Shown: positions 23,140 through 35,044 of the stretch, piece after piece
Numbering within the stretch: the stretch's first letter is position 1
How the letters are laid out: every line of letters begins with the position of its first letter
From: Plicaturopsis crispa FD-325 SS-3
Taxonomy: Eukaryota > Basidiomycota > Agaricomycetes > Amylocorticiales > Amylocorticiaceae
Direction: 5' to 3'
Length of the DNA: 64,000 nt
Assembly (NCBI GenBank): GCA_000827205.1
Contig: KN832566.1
Location: forward strand, 808,905-872,904
Made by a program: the position numbers and the translations under genes
Notes under the pieces: generated by a model
Database searches by the model: none
What the model was told of the DNA's origin: nothing
What the model saw: the letters and a program-made list of their open reading frames with translations, nothing else

Positions 23140-23728
23140 CGGCCAGCCTTTGCTACTTCTGACGCAAGAGAGGATGTTTCCCCTGTAGTAATAACATACC
23201 CTCTCTCTGTTTACCCATCTGTATCATTTTACACTCCATGTTTCTCTTATTCTACGCTCTAACGAACCTCACTCATGTATGTACCACGGGTATACGACGG
23301 CTATGGTGTTGTCTAGCACAGAAAGGTCGAGTAGAGTATTGCGCAAAGGATTTGAAGTACGAAACGTGGAAGTTGCGTTCATCGCTCACGCGAGCGGCAC
23401 TGCTTCGTCGGACTCTGCCATAATCTTGGAAGCTTCAGACATGGTTTCTTATGATTAAAACCTACACGACCTTCAGGTTTTGAACCTCGCTTTCAAGGGC
23501 TATCGGAATTGCAACGCACGGAGGGGTATAGTGGAACATTTGCATCTCGGAGCTCAACGGTTTTATAGCTGGAGCACATCGTGAAGCGAGCTCGAGTTCG
23601 AGGCGACGCAGGCGCGGCCACGGCCATACAGATTGAGATCCAGAGTGGACTAAGATTCGGTACTAGGATGAGTACTCCTTGGCGAGCTACATTGTAAGCT
23701 GATACACTATCTGTAGGTTACACCCAGA
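23140..23728. other. Intergenic between the GEF and its CNH duplicate
   Basis: 589 bp with no recognisable DH or PH remnant, so the duplicated block appears to begin at the CNH domain. No promoter motif stands out. Confidence 0.45.
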
Positions 23729-25201
23729 ATGAGGGACACGGACAAGGTTTTCGAATTAGGGACTTTACTCGACGCCGATGTGCTGTCTGTCTACGACGAG
23801 TCCTCATACGCTTTTGCGGTCAGTGGCCAGAAGTCAACAGTCGGAGCGATTGCTTGCTCATTGCCCTTCAGTACGTCTTGTTCGCACGGTCAACCGGTGG
23901 TCCATACTGTTATTCACCTATTTCAAGCTCATAAAGTTGGCTCTGAGCAACTGGAATTATTAGCGATTGGATGCGTGGATGGCCTTTGGTTAGGCGAGCT
24001 TGGGTGTGAGCTGGTCTTCAGATGCAACCATCCCACCGTCTGTTCACACGCAATGCACCGCAGCTTTACGCCGTGTCGAAAATCTAAAAATGGTGACACA
24101 GTGCGCATACATGGCGGACATCCGTACCTTCGTTGTCGTCGCTGACAAGGTCAGTGAGCCGTCATCTTCGGTCTGATCGTTTTTACTGACCATTCGCCGT
24201 GAACAAGGCACTGTACGCGTGCGATATCGATGAGCTCGTTCCTCATCGTGAATATGTACCACCCTGGAAGAAGCTAAATGGCGCGAAAGACGTCAACTTC
24301 TTTCGGGTGGGCAAGCTAGAGGGCCAAGATGTAGTGATATACAAGAAGATGAAGGGGGTAAATCCTTCCGAGCTAGTCAGGTTCCGTTGCGGCGCTCACA
24401 CCATAGCAAAGCTTGACAGCATATTTCGCGTCCTCAAAGCTGTCGACTCAGCGGCAGGCAACGAGCAATTTCAGGTGATCAAGGTGAGTCCCGACTTTTG
24501 TTGGATCCGACATACTCCCTTCTCATAGTCAACGGTAGTCATTCTTCGTTCCTTGCCAAACTTTCGACGTTGTATTCTTGAGATCCAAGATTGCGATTCT
24601 AACTCCCAAAGGCTTTGAGATCATGCAAATCGCAACGGGGTGCGTGCATGGCTATGCATCGTTGAATTTCGTGCGGTAGAGCTGGTGGGGACTGAGTACT
24701 CTCCAGATTTAGCAGCGTTAGCATCCCCGTCCCCGATGATCCCCGCATGACTGGGCTTCCGAAGCGTTGCAAGCCCTATCGCCCTATAGGGATGTTTCGC
24801 TGCAGCGATAATGATTTCTTCCTCTGCTATGATAGTATGTATGTCTCCAGCTCTGATTGCATTCATTTGACAAACCCGCGTTCCTGTTGCTCGCAGAATT
24901 CGGTCTACATGTCGACTCGGAGGGTAACCCAACGCACCCTCTATTCCAATGGGAAGGTCAATCTGCCGAACGTGCAGTACTTGAGCTGCCCTACATCCTT
25001 CTCTTCCACAATCGATGCATCGAGGTACGCCACGTCGACACGGGAAAGTTGGTTCAAATCATTCCGGGCACAAACATGCGGTGCACATGGGATGGCCGCG
25101 GCAGCAATGTAAGCCCTGGTATACATGGGGTTGCCACCAAGTTCAAGGACGGCGGGGCGATGCAACATGTCTTTGAGGTTGTCCTTGCACCCGCACTGTG
25201 A
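23729..25201 (+). CDS. CNH-domain-only protein, diverged duplicate of the adjacent GEF's C-terminus
   Basis: Seven exons (23729-23870, 23928-24005, 24064-24149, 24208-24483, 24539-24639, 24707-24834, 24897-25201) give 371 residues that align end to end with the CNH domain of the upstream GEF. Matching blocks include LLAIGCVDGLWLG, LKMVTQCAYMAD, KLNGAKDVNFFRVGKL, AILTPKGFEIM, PDDPR, FGLHVDSEGN and VRHVDTGKLVQIIPGTNMRC. Intron positions and phases are the same; exons of 78, 86 and 128 nt have exactly the same length in both copies. No DH, PH or signal peptide is present. No stop or frameshift was found, so it looks expressed or recently functional. CNH domains bind Rho GTPases or scaffold partners, so it could compete with the GEF; that is inference. 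Confidence 0.8.
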
Positions 25202-25337
25202 TTATCGGTGCGGAGGAGACCCAAGTTCGTGGAATGTTGTAATATCTCGTTATTGTATTGTAATGTCGACGGACGAGGAGGATTGTCCAGTGCTTTCTAC
25301 GGTGTATATGCACATAGTAGCCCACTATGGCCCGCAT

Positions 25338-26428
25338 TCACGCAGGACCTAGTCCTGCTCGTCGCCGCAGGGCTTCAACTTCACGCTCGCCCGGATTTGT
25401 TTTTCTGAGCTTGTCATAATCGTACCATACGATCACGGAATCAGACAAGGTCACGATCGCGCGCTGTCCGTACGAATACGCTACTGCTTGAACATTGAAA
25501 AACGGCGAGGTTGGCGGGTGGTCGGGGAAGTGCGGCTTGTGTGCAATGAGAAGCTATCACCGTACCATATACTGATTAGCACGCGACGGGCAATATAGTG
25601 CCAAAGGGAAGATCGTACCGTGTCCGGGTATGTAACAGGCCGTTTAAAATCGATGCTGAGGGACTTCAGGATGAAGGACACGCCTTTGCCCTTGAGCATC
25701 GCAGTGGCTCGCTCTGGGCCACCAAGATCATCTCCGACAGCTGTTATCCATTTCATGCGACCCTAGATCCAGAAGTAGCACAAGACGACCCAACAATGAA
25801 CAAAAATGTTTGTCGGTGGGCGTCACATCCGAGAAGAAGTATAGCAGATACTTACGGACTCAAAGAACCGCGCTGTCAGGAGAAAAAAAACGCGAGTTCA
25901 GCAGTGCTTTGAAAGGCAAACATAACGAAGTGATTTACCGTAACGCACGTTATTTACGTGCCTGCAAATTTCATAATGGGCCCACTTGTCGACTTTGGGT
26001 GGGAGGATATCCACTTACTGGAAAGAGTCATGATCTCCCCATACGATGGTTTGCTCGAAGAACGAATCCGGATCGTAACCTTTGCCCAAAAGCAATTCGC
26101 GAGCCTCTTTCGCTGGAGAGACGGAATCAGACCCCGAAGGCACCTCTGAAGCACTATGAGTTAATCCTGTATGCAAAGGCTGCCCGTCGTTCAAGGACAA
26201 GTCATCTGGCGAAGCTGGACCTTGCGCTCCAGGCGGGAGATGAAATGGAGATGATGGATCCCGAAAGGCCGCTTGAAGTGACTATAGAAAAGGTCAGTAC
26301 TTCATTTGTATCTGGCACTCATTTCGCGTACTGACACGTATGCTCGAGGAGTTATGTCGTATTTGACGAACGACGTTGTGTACCTGTAAAACGCCCCGCA
26401 AACGGCTGTAACCGTTCAACAAGGCCAT
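25338..26428 (-). CDS. Hot-dog fold acyl-CoA thioesterase-like protein, probably mitochondrial
   Basis: Member of the 4HBT/YbgC thioesterase group, expected to hydrolyse acyl-CoA; the substrate is unknown. Exons 26428-26384, 26281-26019, 25961-25939, 25872-25856, 25762-25619 and 25553-25338 give 235 residues. The family core is clear: VWGDHDSFQHVNNVRYARFFES, where the Asp and the Asn pair sit at the active site, then GRMKW, the strand VTYPDTLLIAHK and SDSVIVWYDYDKLRK. The first 60 residues are basic and lack acids (MALLNGYSRLRGVLQ and on), suggesting a mitochondrial presequence. Two very short exons (23 and 17 nt) encode the active-site loop. It converges with the CNH-only gene, leaving 136 bp between stops. 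Confidence 0.85.
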
Positions 26429-26977
26429 AGTAGTTCAACGTTCAGCGTTCAAGAGAAACCTGCGCCGGAGAGGAACGGCAACTTCGGCAAGCACGAACGT
26501 ACGAATTTCGCGCCACTCGAGCATGCCACGTGCTCTCGTTCAAAAAGGAAGGTAGGTAAGTTTCAAGATCGTCCAACCGTTTCTCTTCTCCGCGTCACCA
26601 TTTTTTTTCGCTTTAACTCCCGTAAATGCTGCAATTTTGGGCGATTTTCTGACTGAAGTATGTATCGGTGCCACCGAAACATTGACCAGTCTGTTTTGAA
26701 ATCACGTCTAGTCACTCAACGTCGGAATTTTCAGCAGGTGAAACTGGAACATATACGTTCGCGATCACTTGAGGCTGACCTCAGTATGAGACAACTGTCG
26801 GATCCATGCAGACATCGGTATAAAGAGCTGTCATGGATTCTAAGGTACGTTCATCTTTCCCTCTTTTCATCTCCACTTTCACTCAGATCCTGGCGATCGC
26901 CTTTTGCACTTGCACACCCTTTTACACCTTTCTCACCTCCAATCTAACTCAACAAACTTATATCCGCACATTTAATA
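26429..26977. promoter_or_regulatory. Divergent upstream region of thioesterase and His-rich protein genes
   Basis: A consensus TATAAA lies at 26819-26824, facing the plus-strand gene. Just downstream, aaggtacgt at about 26842 and an acceptor near 26886 (actcag) suggest a 5'-UTR intron of the His-rich gene. No other element was seen. Confidence 0.5.
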
Positions 26978-29660
26978 ATGGTTGCGCTCACCCCACGCTT
27001 TACGCTCCTTGCTACAGCATGCTCTCTTGCAGCTCTCTCTGCGACCGGAGCCGGGGCCGTAGCTGTCCAAGGACGAGGATCAGACGCATCTGATACCCAT
27101 TCGTCGTCGTCATCACCTTCCAGGCAGAGGACACCCGTATTGGCTCTTCCTCCTTCCGGATCAACTTCCAATTTCCGCGCGTCTAAGGGGCGCAAGGCCG
27201 GCTCCAAGGATGTTAAGGACCTCGAGTCGGGCACAAAAAGTTACAGCAAGAGCACGAAGAAACACCACAAGCAGGTACGCTCATTACTTTCTTTGATCTA
27301 TATTCTATAGTCCCTGACTTGGTTTGTGTTTTGAAAATAGAGGATGACGGACTGGACCCCGCTTAACCCGCTCGCAAGGCTCTTCATCCGCGATGAGGAA
27401 TGCTACGGACGCCCGTGCGGAGGACTCGGCCTTGAAGTTGACGTTGACGCTCCCGTACTCATTCGAAGAGAGCCGCACCATGACCACGACCATCACTACC
27501 ACCATGACGATGACGATCGCCATAAAATGGTCATGGTCACTGGCGATGATGACCACGTTCGCATTGGGAGGGCGCCTCATCATCACCACGGTCACAAAGA
27601 GCACGAAACAGTAGTCGTAAAGGGTAAAAACGACCACGTTCACATTGACCGTTCTCCTCATGACCACGGCCACCATGGCCATCACGACCACGAGAAGGTC
27701 GTCGTCTCAGGAAAGAACGACCACGTTCACGTCGAGCGTGCGCCTCACGATGATTACCATCATGACCATCGCGGACACGGCAACAACCAAGCTCGGCGTT
27801 CGTTGCTCATCGCTGACAACAATGGTGAAGCATCTTACCTTGTGGAGCATTCTCGTCGTGCCCCCGAGCCGCATCACCATCACGGCAAAGAGAAGGTCGT
27901 CGTGTCCGGGGATAACGACCATGTTCGCGTCCACAAACGTGAAGAAGAAGGCGTTCCGGGCACTGTCGACATCATGGTACGTTCTCTGCCGTGCTCTCCA
28001 TTTCATCCGAGTTTATCAATCTTTTGGTTCTGTGCAGAGTTCTGTGTACAACTCTACGTCTCCAGCCAAGATCGCCTCGCTTGTCTTGAGCACCAACTCA
28101 TCCGGCAATTCGACGGACAACTCCGTTTTTGTACTGAGCGCGTCTGACACCAACTCTACCCAGCTTTATCTTGTCGCTATGGACGCAAAGGACTCTGACG
28201 CAGCACCCTCGAACTCTTCTTCGAACTCGTTTGTCTCCCTTCAGCTCGCCGTTTTCGATGCATCGCAGGCTGCGATGGTGCCGTATTGCGCAACGTTCGA
28301 TCCAAGTCCACCTTCCCCGGAGCCACTGGTTCTGGAGCCGTGTTTCAACAACACGACACCGTCGATGCATAAAAGCCAGACTTTTGCGTACGACAGTAGC
28401 TCCGGTGTTATTCATCCTATGTGGTTCAACGGCGAAGACGACGGCATGTCTCCTTCGACTGGTCCGAGCAACGGTACCGTTTCCAACGCCGAGGATCCTG
28501 CGGCATCTGGGTCCAGTGCTGCACCGGGAAACACAAACTCTGGTCTAGCGAGCGGAAACGGAGGCAACGGCAATGGCAACATGGTCAACGCTCGCGCTGA
28601 CACCGAGGCTACCCCTGCTCCCTCGAATGCCTCTCCTGCTGAGCCAGCGAAAGCTCCTGCCGGATCTGGAAGCGGCGACGCGAGTGGAAACACTCTCAAT
28701 CTTCGGGACGCTAGCCAGGCGCAGAATGTGACGCTTGTTTTCACTCCTAGTGCACCAGAGGTCATCAAGGCTATCGATCAGACCGACACCACAACTGTGG
28801 TCACGGTCTCTTCGACGTCTTCAAGCTCTGCGTCGGCGACCACCTCAGTGATGTCTACCTCCACTGCAACTGACTCTGCTTCCTCGATGTCGACATCCAC
28901 AGCGATCGGATCTGCATCTGCGGTGAACGCTGCTCTGGTATCTGCTTCCGTCTCTGCCACTGCCACGGACAGTCCTGCCACCTCTGCCACTGCTAGTGCT
29001 ACAGCGTCCTCCTCCTCGGACCCTTACGGCGGGGAGGTCGAGTGGTACACAAACACCACCACCGGTACCGCGACTGCTACGTCGGACTCGGCTTCGGTGC
29101 CTACGTCCGCAGCGGCCTCAGGGACCCTCAGCGCACAGGATATCGACCCTTCTTACACTACGGACGATGGGCTAGCGACCGCCTCCACCACGGCAACGGA
29201 CACATCGATGCCCATGAGCACGGATACCTCGATGTCTACTAGCACTGACACCTCTATGCCTACCAGCACCGATGTCTCGTCCGCTACCAGCACCGACGCG
29301 TCTACTCCCTCCAGCACGGACGACTCGATGCCCACTGATACCGCGGCGCCTTCCAGCACCGATACCAGTGATCCCCCGATGACTACTGTCGACGCGGACG
29401 CGATCGCTGCCAGCATTGCTGCATTCGTATCGACCTGGGAGGGAGAAATGTCGCCATCTGCGTCCGCTGCGCCGTCCTCGACTGTTCCCGCTGCTAGCGC
29501 CTCGGCGACCGCGTCGAACCTTGCTGATTTCGCATCTGTCTCTAGCGCGCAGTCTGTGAGCACATCGACTGCGACTGCTACGAGCTCTGCTGCATCTGCC
29601 TCGATGACGCCCGTCAGCACCGCGCCCTACGAGTGGATGTTCAAGCCTGAGTCGCGATGA
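26978..29660 (+). CDS. Secreted histidine-rich repeat protein with Ser/Thr-rich C-terminal half, unknown function
   Basis: I do not recognise a family. Three exons (26978-27274, 27341-27976, 28038-29660) give 851 residues. A signal peptide is evident (MVALTPRFTLLATACSLAAL, cleaved near residue 27). After a basic Ser-rich stretch, residues 145-300 hold four to five degenerate repeats of about 30 residues. Each pairs a strand such as EKVVVSGKNDHVHVERAPH with a His/Asp cluster such as HDHGHHGHHDH. Such clusters commonly bind Zn, Cu or Ni. Two Cys (ECYGRPCGG) precede the repeats. The rest is Ser/Thr/Ala-rich with many N-x-S/T sites, then STDTSMSTSTDTSM-like tandem repeats, typical of an O-glycosylated wall protein. 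There is no C-terminal hydrophobic segment, so no GPI anchor is expected. Confidence 0.8.
29181..29370 (+). repeat. Tandem coding repeat, Ser-Thr-Asp units
   Basis: Within the His-rich gene, units of about 24 bp encode variants of MSTSTDTS / MPTSTDVS / TSTDAS in tandem. They form a mucin-like stretch likely to vary in length between strains. Confidence 0.7.
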
Positions 29661-30095
29661 TGAGTATTAGTGTACTTGCCTGTTTTGGAGCCTTTTCTAC
29701 CAGTAGAAATCTATATGGTGTTGGGGGTTTATCTACCTGACGACTTTGAATGGAAACCATCCAGTGCCTCTGTTCAATGCTACAGAAGCTTGTGCATTTG
29801 CAAGTATATTTTTCGTCGCTCGCTAAGTAGAGCATAAAGCAAGGTGATACATCAGCCGATGTAGTGAGACATACATTCTGAAATAACGTTATACCGAGAC
29901 GGAGAGGTACAGAGAGCCTGAGTCGTCACTACAAGACAAGACGGTGGCCAGAGGCTCGATGTGACAGGGTCCGAGCCTTCGCGGCTGTGGTGTTCACATA
30001 GCTATCGCACACAGTAGAATCGTTCAACTTCGATGGGTCTTTGGTGAAATACCCTCGTTCGAGTCCTCCCAAGTACGACCTGTTCTCGTATCAGC
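29661..30095. other. Intergenic, convergent
   Basis: 435 bp between the stops of the His-rich gene (+) and the GH5 gene (-). Nothing recognisable. Confidence 0.45.
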
Positions 30096-32228
30096 TTACC
30101 CAATCATGCTGGAAGGAACTGAATGGACAGACCATTCTCTGAGAACGCCGCTCGCAAGCGACGAGTTCTCTATCTTGAAATTCCAGAACTACGATCTCAC
30201 GTGAGTGGGTGGAAGATATGAACGATGAATTGGACATACGATCCAGCCCCTTCCTTGGTTGTAAGCGAGCTTTTGGGCATCTGCCCATTTTACAAGGAAT
30301 GCGTCTGTCGCATGGAACCCAGTCAAAAGAGCCCACTCTCCCACGACGAGAGGATCATTCTTGACGGATGCAGCGGTCGTAAATATGGCAGTGTCTAGTA
30401 TCATGTTTAGCGGTCATAACCAATTGGTGAGGTAAATACTGACTGCAGATGCTGGTCAGGTAAGCACTCTCGGTCGGATCGGCCTTGCTCTAATGAAAGG
30501 ATGTCATGAGTATATGGCGAAAGAGACGACGGAACGATGCATACGGCACTGTCATCCGGAGAAAGAGTCATTTAGAACGCTTGTTATCTCAAAATGGAAG
30601 AAAGTATCGCTCACCTGTAATAAACATGACTGTCGTATGCTTGCGGGCCTATCGCAGCATTGACAGGGTTTGGAGGGTTGTTGTACTGCCATCTGACACT
30701 CATGAAACTTCCGTATCCATGTAAGGCGACGTCAATTGGGTAGATAAACAGGAATGAGCTAACCTGGCAACTAGGGGTGACATAGTCTTCGTTGTGGCTT
30801 TATTGAAATTGGTCACCGAATCGAGAGAAAATTGCGTGGCGAGGCCCTGAAGAATCGGAGACGCCGCCTTTAGTGCGGACACCACCATGTCAGTGAAGAC
30901 GGCTCCGTTGGCACTGGACACCTCCGTGAGTGCGAGCGTAAGGTTTGTCGTGGAGATGCTTTGGGCCAAGGTGGTGTTGGGGACGGGAACACCTATTATG
31001 AGTTCTACTGCCCGAACAACTCGGACGAAGTCTTTCTGGACTGATACATGACATGCGTGTTAGCACACGTACTGGCTTGATTAACCGAGCGCATACGTAC
31101 AATCGCCGTATCCAGGAGTTAGCGATGCGTTTGCGATAGGTTCGTTGGCTGCTTCGATGGCTGCAACACTCCCGAAAACAGGGTCGAGATGCGAAAGAGC
31201 TGTCATGACCGCAGACCAAGTAAGAGCACGGCGGTAGTTGCTCGTGGTCTGTGGTATGATATCAGCTCGAGTACTTGATAGATTCTGAAGAAATCGCTCA
31301 CATAAAATTGCACATCTGTAGTGCATCTAATGCAAGCGAGTGGTCAGCTCAAGGAGATTAATGAGCGGATACGTATATTTTTATTACCTGCCCGTAGACA
31401 TTTGGTTTGGTGACTGCACTCCAGGAAGTCCGTGGTGGTCCAGAATGGCCGTGATGCCCGCCGCCTTAAGCATCTTCAGACCATTGCGCTGTAGGACGAT
31501 GCACAGTTCAGCAGAATACTTAATGTGTCCATATTCATAAACCTTACAAGATACGAAATTCCGCCGCGAGGGTAATACTCGGAGGTGCGATCAACCAGTG
31601 CTTCCAAAATCCAGTACCCAATCTGCAGAAACAATTAGACCCGGTCTCCGTCCGAGTTCCAAACGTTAAAACTTACCGGTATCCGAACTGTATTGATTCC
31701 TGCTGCACTGAGTTTATCCACATCGGTTTGATTAAACCAGGTAGACCTAAAGCCGTAAATAAGACTCTTTGAATATCGTCGACTGTGGGATCATTTATTA
31801 CCAATGCTTCGCAAAAGTAGCGTCAGCAGTACTCGGATTCGCCTGTGTTAACGCACTGGATCAGAGAGAATTGAGCATTTATTTTACAGGACGGCGGTAG
31901 AAACTCGAGGGACTCACTACTCGGTCGAAATGCATCCCGAGCAGGTTCCAGTGCACGTTTCACCACCCATGTTATGCCATTCTGGATGCATCCGGATGAA
32001 AGAGACTCAAGCTGATGAGACCTAATGGAACATACCCTGTGGCTGCATCCAAGACTCTACGATTAACCTTTGGAATGTCAATTGTGATAGTCGAGAGCAG
32101 TATAGGGGGATTGGAACTTACCATGATCCCAAATTTACACCATAAACTTTGTCTGGCAGTGCCGCGCCGCTCACATGTCCTATGCTACACGCGAGTAGGA
32201 CGGCGAGGAGATAAACGAGCGACTGCAT
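30096..32228 (-). CDS. Secreted GH5 exo-beta-1,3-glucanase type glycoside hydrolase
   Basis: Retaining glycosidase acting on beta-1,3-glucan or related wall glucans. Fourteen exons, the first 32228-32122, 32067-32036, 31981-31918 and 31855-31802 and the last 30394-30240 and 30188-30096, give 445 residues. A signal peptide (MQSLVYLLAVLLACSIGHVSG) is followed by KVYGVNLGSWLIVESWMQPQ, which marks the exo-glucanase branch. Later blocks are INTVRIPIGYW, GITAILDHHGLPG, IEAANEP with the acid/base Glu near residue 212, IGPQAYDSHVYY, and VVGEWAL with the nucleophile Glu near residue 383, then GRGWIFWNFKIE. Several Asn glycosylation sites are present. The junction before SFMSVRWQYNN uses a GGAAG acceptor and is the least certain. 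Confidence 0.9.
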
Positions 32229-33229
32229 TATAGGGGGGCGGCGAAGGCTTTTGACAAGACGCGTCTTCGCGTCGACCTTATGTATAAGTAGGTAGTCCAG
32301 GGGCCGAGGCAAGCCCGAAATTTGGACTTGAACATCCGCATCAACGATGAAACTTAGAAATCAGCGGATGCAAAACCATTCCGCCTATCGAAATGTTTGA
32401 TTCCCACCTGTCACCTGCAGACAGAAGAGGGTGGTGCTTCTGCTAAAAACACTGCACGCACGATGATCAGTCCCATGTCCCCTGATATACAAAATATTTT
32501 CCACTCACATGTTCGTTCCTCCGTCCAAGCCTCTACGCCGATGGTTTCAATGGGAGAGGGACCATGTTGTACTAGCACAATTACTATAGCTCGATCAATC
32601 TGTCGTTATGGTCTATAATTGAGTTTGTATTGACTCTTAAGTGAATCAATGATCCTCAGTCAAGGTTGTTCTGTTGTAAGCGTGGCCAAACTGCTGTGAT
32701 GTTAACGGATCGAGGAACCATCAAGTTCACTCGAAATGTCTGCTTACCCCTGGCCTTTCCCCTCCTTCCGCTGGCGGGTCACATTGACGCGTTCACAGAC
32801 GGGTTGATGGTGAGTACGAAGACTGCTTTTCGTCGGTTCCAAGCGCCATTTGACCGTGTGCGGAGACAATGATTCGCGTGAATAGCGGCGAGAACGCAAT
32901 AACCACGTGGAACGGTGGCTGTGCACTACCGCTCAATATCAACTCGCCTGTCCATAAAAGGAAATACGCGATAGGAGTTCGAGGCAACTGCCCGACCGCT
33001 CCGGCTTCGCTCAAGCAAGAAAATGCGAACTGGTTATAAAATGGTGTGGTAGCGGTGACAATGTGAGAAGACTGCGAGGTCCAAATGTCCATTGCCCAAT
33101 GCTCGTATACGTGAAGGACAGCGGCTGGTATATCTACAAGGTGTGTACAACAATGCATACCGCGGTATTTATGTAGAATGCAAGACAAAGTAGCTGTGAG
33201 CGAGAAACTGCGCCGAGAAATCGATCGGC
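32229..33229. other. Intergenic 1 kb upstream of the GH5 gene
   Basis: This region is upstream of the GH5 gene and downstream of the DGAT2 gene, both on the minus strand. A TATA-like tract (minus strand ttatacata, about 32280-32288) lies about 55 bp before the GH5 ATG. The rest shows no supported gene. Confidence 0.5.
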
Positions 33230-35044
33230 TTATTCGATGATACTAAGTTCCCGTGTGCGCACTTTTGCGAATTGGTCTTTGTAGGTGTTCCATATCCTGA
33301 ACGCGCGGTGATTAGCTATTCGGCAGATGGAAGAATTTGTAAGACTTACCTCGTCAGTTCCTCGATATACTGCTTTTGCACTGCCATGATGTCCTCCAGC
33401 GTAGGCTTTTCGCACTTCGTCACATGGATAGGGTTACCGACTGGAATGCCACATTAGACCACAGACTGCGGTTACGGAAGGGCGATATCACTCACTAACT
33501 GATACTATCCGCCGCCGGTAAGGCATTAACCCAAGGTTATCTAGGCAATCGAGACGGTCAGCCAGGGAGACGCAGAGAGTGGCGATGCGGGATTACAATT
33601 TAGGAGTCCACGCCCGTGGAAGAGAGGTAAAGTGAAACCAAACACGCTCTGGAACTTCTTTTGGAGTGCGTATACCGTCGTGCCCTTCTCGTTGGGCATT
33701 TGGTCGAATATCTGGAAGGAGTCAGCCTTTGCATTGACATAGGAAGGATGAAATACCGACATCATTCTCTCCGAACGAGAATACGGGGACCAAATCCGCT
33801 CTACTCGGGGTTCAGATTAGAAGAGCCGAGGACAGAGTATATCATAGACATACCCGTTTTGAATCGCAACCTTGATAAATCCTAGTCTGATTTGTGCCAC
33901 TGTATATCAGACGGTGATGCTACCGGAAGACAATCAGAGGCATACCTTTTGCGAAGTGTCAAATCCGCCGTCCCAGGATGTGCACTCAAGCTCTCCGCAG
34001 CCCCTCCCACAACGATAGTAATAGCCTCACCCGGGCCCTTCTTCAGGATATTTGAGCACGACTGCTTCGACACGCTACAAACTCCGAGGGCAAGGATGGT
34101 GTCGCGGTAGAATGGTATGTGGAAATTTGCGGCGAGGGTAAGGAGATGCGGCCGGATGCCAGGGAATGCTTTTGAAAAGCCTGTGGCTGCAGTGGGGGGT
34201 CAAATGGTGTAATTTTGGATGTAATGTAGGGCTACCTTCGGTTGCAAAGGTGACGATAGCGCCACTGTTTATCTAGGTGAGTATGCTAAGTGCATCGTAT
34301 CTAAGAGAGCTACACATACATGCTAATGATACCTAAGAGGAAGCCAGATTCAGTCAATGTGGAATAGAAAAAGGTAAACACTGACCGTGTGGGTGATATC
34401 CGAATACATACGGCCGGTCAGCTGGAAGATCACATTCCTTGGGGCCCAAAGTCACTATTTGCATATGTATGACTGTTGTTACTATGACCGACCTTCAAAA
34501 AGCTGTCCATTGCACGGTCAATCTCAGCAACTGAACAACGAGTGGCTACACTTACGATGACGGATAATAATCCGCAAAGTACTTCCAGAACCGCGCGGAG
34601 CGGAACCACGGGCTCATCCTGCCTCCATGTTCCGGGCTCTTATCTATGAAGTAAATCCATACAAAATACGTAGCCATGACCGGCCATAATGGCGGAAATG
34701 ACCTTGTAGTTGCGAGTTAAGCATGTTAGGCGTGTGCGCAGGAGTCGACGCGTACCATAGAATCAAATACGCGAAGAACATGAGAGGCATCAGTGCACTC
34801 CATATAGCCACTGCCATCATCTGCAGTCTCCTCTTCTTCGGGATCTTTGACGGCACGAAACTATCAATCCAAACATGGGACGTCAGCGTGTGAGCTCTCC
34901 ACCACGGTTGGTCTGTAGCACTCACTCGATATTTGCATGGAGGGCAGCGACGGGTGCCAACGGCGCCGCAGTAAGCTTGGAAAGACGCTCCTTGAGGGAG
35001 CCGGCAGAGAGCGTGCGGGACGCGGACGAGAGCCGTCCGTTCAT
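33230..35044 (-). CDS. DGA1: Diacylglycerol O-acyltransferase, DGAT2 family
   Basis: ER/lipid-droplet enzyme that makes triacylglycerol from diacylglycerol and acyl-CoA. Fourteen exons (35044-34926, 34860-34756, 34702-34556, 34502-34489, 34454-34386, 34332-34320, 34264-34236, 34186-33946, 33886-33854, 33803-33761, 33711-33597, 33540-33496, 33440-33350, 33296-33230) give 376 residues. A hydrophobic hairpin (AVAIWSALMPLMFFAYLIL and the next exon) is followed by the catalytic block YHPHG near residue 150. Then come TLAANFHIPFYRD, GVCSVSKQSC, the glycerol-binding-like IVVGGAAESLSAHPG, LVPVFSFGEND and the C-terminal VIGNPIHV. Exons of 13 and 14 nt are used; phases close throughout. It diverges from the cofactor B gene. 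Confidence 0.92.

Noticed and set aside
27305-28006. Minus-strand open frames opposite the His-rich gene
   Set aside because: They are Met/Val-rich complements of His/Asp codons, without start context or motifs.
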